A stretch of DNA of 64,000 nucleotides from an uncultured Alistipes sp. (GTDB taxonomy: Bacteria; Bacteroidota; Bacteroidia; Bacteroidales; Rikenellaceae), in NCBI GenBank assembly GCA_944320665.1, contig CALUII010000003.1, positions 1 to 64,000 on the forward strand, in the 5' to 3' direction. Each line of letters begins with the position of its first letter. Position 1 is the first letter of the stretch. A model generated the notes under the pieces. That model ran no database searches and was not told the origin of the DNA. It saw only the letters and a program-made list of their open reading frames with translations. The position numbers were made by a program, and so were the translations under genes. Shown one piece after another: positions 60,452 through 64,000 of the stretch.

Positions 60452-62839
60452 TCAGAACGGATAGCCCACACCGAAATTGAGGGCCATGTTGCGCCACTTG
60501 AAGTTGTGGATCCAGCGCTGGCCGACGGGCTCGCCCGGATTGTAGAGCTGCACACCCCAGTCGAGACGAAGCACCGCGAACTTGATGTCGAAACGAAGGC
60601 CGAAACCCGTATTGAATCCCAACTCCTTGTAGAAGTCGCGGAAGTGAAAAACCGCCTCTTCGCTGTACTTCGACCCATCCATATACCAGACATTACCCAC
60701 ATCGAAGAAGGTCGCCCCGTGCAACATGCCCCAGATCGGGAAACGCAGTTCGAGGTTGGCCTCCAGTTTCAGATCACCCAACTGCATCGGATACTCGGCA
60801 TCGGGCTTGCGCGGCGTGGCGCCCGGACCCAGGGTGCGCGGCGTCCAACCACGCATGCCGTTGCTGCCGCCCGCGTAGAAGAGTCGGTCGAAGGGCATCA
60901 CGTCGTTGTTGCCATAGGCCCACGCAACACCGCCATAGAGTCGGCCGGCCAACGCCACCTGCTCTCCGAGCATGATCTTGCGGCTGGCACTGATATCGCC
61001 TCGCACGTACTGCGAATAGCGGATACCGAAGATGTGGTAATACTTCTGGCCGGCCACCGGCTTCGAAAAGAGGTGCTCCAGACCGTCGATCAGATTGCCC
61101 GCCGTCTCGACATTGAGCCGAAGCAGCGTAGCGTTGCCGCCGAGGTGCTTGAGCTGGTTGTTGTAGACATAGCTGAAATTCAATCCGGCGATGAACGACG
61201 TACGGAAACTCTCCTTGAGGTATTCGTTCTGCGTACCCTCGAGAAAGGCTTCGTCCAGGTAGCCCATGTCGACCACATTGATGTCGATCGGGCGCAGCGA
61301 GAAGGAGGAGTACCGCGCATTGTTCCACAAGTAGGTGAGTCCCACACTCGAGAGCGTGCGCCGATAGAAGGGACGGTCCTGAAAATTGATCGAAAATTCG
61401 AGTTTCGTCTTCGGCTGATTGACGGCCCGGTAGCGCCGCGTGCGGATCGGCATCAGGAAACGCGGAAAGGAGAGGCCGGCCGTGACGCCGAACTCCGTGG
61501 CGTTGCGTTTGCGCGCATCGGGCGCCTTCATGAACTCATACCCACCGCTGAACGACATGTCGAAGGATTCGGCCCCGCGGAATATGTTGCGATTCTGGTA
61601 TCCGACGGTTGCCTTCAGCCCATAGAAACTGGCCGTGGTCGACCCTTCGAGTTCGACCTTGAAACTCTGCTTGAGGGCCGGCGTACAGAGTACGTCGCAC
61701 TGCAGATAGCCCTCCTGCGTGTAGCGCACCTCGGTCGAGTCGGCCGATTCGCCGACATAGGTAACGATGTTGGTGACGTCGACGTCGCGCGGCTCCTCCA
61801 CGAAGGCCACCTTCGTACTGCGGAAGTAGCCCAGCGACATGAGGTCCGTATAGGTACGCGAGACCTGGTCGGCATTGTAGACGTAGTTCGGGTAGAGCGG
61901 CACGGCCTGACGCAGAATATTGGGTCGCAGATTGGGCTTCGTCCCCTCGTAGATGATATTCAGACCGCGGAAGTAGAGCGTATCGAGGCGCGAACGGAAC
62001 GTCGAGTCGGTACGCAGCACCGTGGGATCGTAGTTCGGGAAGATGTTGATGCGGTTGATACGGTAGATCGTATGGTTGTCGAGGAGGGCCTCACCGCGGG
62101 CATCGTAGCCCGAAAGGTACTGCTTGATGACCACCGTCAGATCGACGCGCCGGTCTCCGCCGAGCGTATCGGCTATATACTCGATGTTGTTGATCGTGAA
62201 GTTGTAGTACCCCCGATCTCGCAGGTAGGAGGTGATGCGCTCGCGTTCGGCATCGAGCACCGCGATGTCGAAGATCTCGCCCCGATGCAGCAGCGTCTGC
62301 GCCGTATCGGGCAGGATGATCTGCGCGAGGAACTTGTCGCGGAAGTCGTAGGTGATGCTGTCGATCCGGTAGGGCTCGTTCTGACGGATGCGGTAGGTGA
62401 TCGAGGCCCGCTTGGAGCGCGACAACGTATCGACCTCGAACGACGATTGCGACGACAGGAATCCCTTCGAGTCCATATAGACCTTCAGGTTGCGGGCCGA
62501 ACGCTCGGTGAGGTCCATGTCGAGCAACACGGGCTCCTGACCGAGTTTGCGTTTCCAGTTGTTCCACCAGTTGTTCTTCGCGGGATTGGCCTGTTCGTAG
62601 ATCCACACCCCGACGTTGAGCCCCAGGAAGCGCGTATTGGGCGACTGACGGACGTAGCGTTCGAGTTCGGCGGAACGAATGCGCTCCTTGCGCGGCACGG
62701 TGCGGTCCTCCTCGATGCGCACCTTCTGCACGAGGTAGGAGCCCTCAGGCAAACGACGCGTGACGCTGCACGATGCACAGATCATGCACATCGCGACACC
62801 CAGCAGCCACCACCGGCTGAATCCGCCACGTCGTTTCAT
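60452..62839 (-). CDS. TamL-type BamA/TamA-family outer-membrane lipoprotein
   Basis: A 795-residue Omp85 protein. Unlike BamA it carries a lipoprotein signal (WWLLGVAMCMICASCSVTRR; lipobox Cys about 24). POTRA-like domains follow (SYLVQKVRIEEDRTVPRKERI; YLRDRGYYNFTINNIEYIADT), then a C-terminal barrel (from about 430) ending ALNFGVGYPF with an aromatic last residue. SNGMRGWTPRTLGPG is the L6-type motif. This combination marks TamL, the Bacteroidota counterpart of TamA. tamB is not adjacent on either side. It follows the nitroreductase gene by 32 bases and may share its promoter. Confidence 0.88.
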   Translation of the reverse strand: MKRRGGFSRWWLLGVAMCMICASCSVTRRLPEGSYLVQKVRIEEDRTVPRKERIRSAELERYVRQSPNTRFLGLNVGVWIYEQANPAKNNWWNNWKRKLGQEPVLLDMDLTERSARNLKVYMDSKGFLSSQSSFEVDTLSRSKRASITYRIRQNEPYRIDSITYDFRDKFLAQIILPDTAQTLLHRGEIFDIAVLDAERERITSYLRDRGYYNFTINNIEYIADTLGGDRRVDLTVVIKQYLSGYDARGEALLDNHTIYRINRINIFPNYDPTVLRTDSTFRSRLDTLYFRGLNIIYEGTKPNLRPNILRQAVPLYPNYVYNADQVSRTYTDLMSLGYFRSTKVAFVEEPRDVDVTNIVTYVGESADSTEVRYTQEGYLQCDVLCTPALKQSFKVELEGSTTASFYGLKATVGYQNRNIFRGAESFDMSFSGGYEFMKAPDARKRNATEFGVTAGLSFPRFLMPIRTRRYRAVNQPKTKLEFSINFQDRPFYRRTLSSVGLTYLWNNARYSSFSLRPIDINVVDMGYLDEAFLEGTQNEYLKESFRTSFIAGLNFSYVYNNQLKHLGGNATLLRLNVETAGNLIDGLEHLFSKPVAGQKYYHIFGIRYSQYVRGDISASRKIMLGEQVALAGRLYGGVAWAYGNNDVMPFDRLFYAGGSNGMRGWTPRTLGPGATPRKPDAEYPMQLGDLKLEANLELRFPIWGMLHGATFFDVGNVWYMDGSKYSEEAVFHFRDFYKELGFNTGFGLRFDIKFAVLRLDWGVQLYNPGEPVGQRWIHNFKWRNMALNFGVGYPF

Positions 62840-62871
62840 CGTCTCCGCTCTCCGATCTGCTCGGCCAGGTA

Positions 62872-63618
62872 TCAGTTATTGAAAAATCCCTGTTCCTGCA
62901 ACAGGGCGAAATAGGTCTTCGAAATCGCCAGGTTGTCCTCCTTGCGGTAGCGGTTGCGCGTAAAGATCTGCGCCAGGTTGGGCAACTGGTTCTCCTCGAG
63001 CAAACGCCGGGTCTCGTCGGACTCCTCGCGTTCGGCCCAGAGTTCGTCGATCTCGGCGGTGGTATAGTCCGTATACTTTTCGTAGTGCGCCACCGCCTCC
63101 AGCGGCAGGCGGTCGGTCAGAGCCGGCTCCTCATCGGGATAGCCCACCACGATGGTCGTTATGGGGATCACCCCTTTGGGCAGTTCGAGGACGTCGCAGA
63201 TCTCGCGGGCCGTATAGATCGTCGTTCCCAGATAGCAGATGCCCAAGCCGTGCATCTCGGCCTCGATGCAGAGGTTCTGCGCCGCCAGCAGGGCATCGGT
63301 CACACCGTTCAGAAACCACGCGAAGTTGTCGTACGCCGGTTCGGCATCACGCTGCCGGCACCACATCGAGAACCGGTGCACGTCGGCACAAACGGTGATC
63401 ACACACGGCGCCTGGGTCACCATCGGCTGGTTGAAATGGCACGGGGCAAGCCGCTTGCGCAGGGCTTCGTCGCGGGTGACAATCAGCGAATAGAGCTGCA
63501 TGTTTCCGCAGGTCGAGGCTCGGGTTGCCGCCTCGAGAAGCTCATGCAACAACTCGTCGGGAAGGGCCGTCGGGCGGAAACGACGGATGGAACGATGCTT
63601 GAAGAGCACACTTTTCAT
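62872..63618 (-). CDS. Nitroreductase-family flavin oxidoreductase
   Basis: A 248-residue FMN-dependent NAD(P)H oxidoreductase of the nitroreductase family, NfsA/Frp-like branch. HRSIRRFRPTALPDELLHELLEAATRAST is the FMN phosphate-binding start, and GNMQLYSLIV, HGLGICYLGTTIYTAREICDVL and ITTIVVGYPDEEPALTDRLPLEAV complete the core. It may reduce quinones or nitroaromatics; the physiological substrate is unknown. The C-terminal about 50 residues (LWAEREESDETRRLLEENQ) extend past the core. The promoter lies inside a 44-base palindrome shared with dapF. Confidence 0.88.
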   Translation of the reverse strand: MKSVLFKHRSIRRFRPTALPDELLHELLEAATRASTCGNMQLYSLIVTRDEALRKRLAPCHFNQPMVTQAPCVITVCADVHRFSMWCRQRDAEPAYDNFAWFLNGVTDALLAAQNLCIEAEMHGLGICYLGTTIYTAREICDVLELPKGVIPITTIVVGYPDEEPALTDRLPLEAVAHYEKYTDYTTAEIDELWAEREESDETRRLLEENQLPNLAQIFTRNRYRKEDNLAISKTYFALLQEQGFFNN

Positions 63619-63646
63619 GGGCGTTTTGTTTTTTTCAAAATATGGA

Positions 63647-63654
63647 CAAAAGTA
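63647..63654 (-). promoter_or_regulatory. -7 box of the nitroreductase-tamL genes
   Basis: TACTTTTG on the minus strand, about 30 bases upstream of ATG 63618. Confidence 0.55.
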
Positions 63655-63676
63655 GTAAAACTTTTAGAAGTTTTAT

Positions 63677-63684
63677 TATTTTTG
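63677..63684 (+). promoter_or_regulatory. -7 box of dapF
   Basis: TATTTTTG; the predicted start near 63691 gives a leader of about 19 nt before the TTG start at 63710. Confidence 0.55.
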
Positions 63685-63709
63685 TCCTCGGATCTAATCC
63701 GACAGAGGC

Positions 63710-64000
63710 TTGCAGACCACGTTTTCAAAATACGAAGGCACGGGCAACGATTTCATCCTGCTCGACATGCGCCACAGCGCCTGGGTACCTGACCGCAATT
63801 TAATTGCCAGACTTTGCGATCGGCACTTCGGCATCGGGGCCGACGGAGTGATGACGCTCCTGTCGAGCGACCGTGCCGACTGCTCCATGCGCTACTACAA
63901 TGCCGACGGCTCGCCCGGCGAGATGTGCGGCAACGGCGGACGCTGTTTTGCGCTCTATGCCCACCACCTGGGGCTCGGCAACGAATACGTGCGGTTCGAT
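63710..64000 (+). CDS. dapF: Diaminopimelate epimerase (5' part; continues beyond window)
   Basis: Converts LL- to meso-diaminopimelate for lysine and peptidoglycan synthesis, using two cysteines as acid and base. The first 97 codons are present: QTTFSKYEGTGNDFILLDM, GIGADGVMTLL and MRYYNADGSPGEMCGNGGRC, the last containing the first catalytic Cys. The start is a TTG at 63710. The frame is closed upstream by TAA at 63695-63697 and the first ATG (63767) would remove the GTGNDF motif. The reading frame is intact to the window end. Confidence 0.95.
   Translation, partial: MQTTFSKYEGTGNDFILLDMRHSAWVPDRNLIARLCDRHFGIGADGVMTLLSSDRADCSMRYYNADGSPGEMCGNGGRCFALYAHHLGLGNEYVRFD

Larger units (their letters stand above)
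63644..63687. repeat. 44-bp imperfect palindrome between the nitroreductase gene and dapF
   Basis: Arms of 20 bases (63644-63663 and 63668-63687) match at 18 positions; the two mismatches can form G-U pairs in RNA. The centre is ttag. The minus-strand -7 box TACTTTTG (63647-63654) and plus-strand -7 box TATTTTTG (63677-63684) sit at mirror positions. Confidence 0.85.

Noticed and set aside
1..64000. tRNA, rRNA, insertion sequences, prophage, CRISPR arrays
   Set aside because: I looked for cloverleaf arms, T-loop motifs, transposase motifs, integrase genes and evenly spaced repeats, and saw none. Small RNAs without strong primary-sequence signals could be missed.

Overview
This is a GC-rich chromosomal segment from a member of the Bacteroidota. 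The best guess is the Rikenellaceae, close to Alistipes; this rests on general impression and not on a phylogenetic comparison. Four things point to the phylum. Many genes are preceded by the Bacteroidota -7 box TAnnTTTG, often with a TTG about 20 bp further upstream. Shine-Dalgarno sequences are mostly absent. There are BACON-domain and TamL-type surface lipoproteins. The gene order uppS-bamA-ompH-ompH is familiar from this phylum. I saw no rRNA, tRNA, CRISPR array, prophage or insertion sequence. Nearly all of the window reads as core genome.

Layout. 1-2530: rpsR (cut by the window edge), rpsF and thiL on the minus strand, divergent from adk. 2783-9006: a 5'-nucleotidase-type lipoprotein (minus), then a TGS/uridine-kinase fusion and gcvP. 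9169-15410: a small outer-membrane-type protein, a SlyD-like isomerase, and a four-gene group of kinase-like protein with WG repeats, DUF4954 protein, VWA protein and WG-repeat pseudokinase. 15491-21385: trxB, a small lipoprotein, rnz overlapping a TrmH-family methyltransferase, pdxA and a CPBP protease. 21465-24105: thrS and infC, the latter starting at an AUC codon. 24275-27305: a LuxE-like acyl ligase, a Stealth phosphotransferase and a family 2 glycosyltransferase. 27376-34679: clpB (minus), a lipoprotein, dnaX with an A10 slippage site, tyrS and folB. 34817-39346: an SLC6-type transporter, ribH and a TPR protein (minus), then recF overlapping a DUF721/DciA-like gene.

39549-50628: class II ribonucleotide reductase and ridA (minus), a META-domain lipoprotein, a YebC protein (minus), a 1547-residue BACON/LRR/redoxin-like/M64-peptidase lipoprotein (minus), then a VOC protein, tsaC and a thioesterase. 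50690-58585 and on to 59195: patatin, CCA-adding enzyme and pdxJ (minus operon), divergent from nadK, uppS, bamA and two OmpH/Skp chaperones. 59470-64000: an AraC regulator, tamL and a nitroreductase (minus), and the 5' part of dapF, which starts at TTG.

Functional themes are translation and tRNA work (S6, S18, ThrS, TyrS, IF3, CCA enzyme, TsaC, TrmH), pyridoxal phosphate synthesis (pdxA, pdxJ), outer-membrane assembly (BamA, two Skp, TamL, UppS), DNA replication and repair (DnaX, RecF, DciA-like, NrdJ) and surface lipoproteins. The least explained part is the kinase/DUF4954/VWA/pseudokinase group. It looks like a phospho-signalling or scaffold module distantly reminiscent of TerY-P systems, but no phosphatase is visible.
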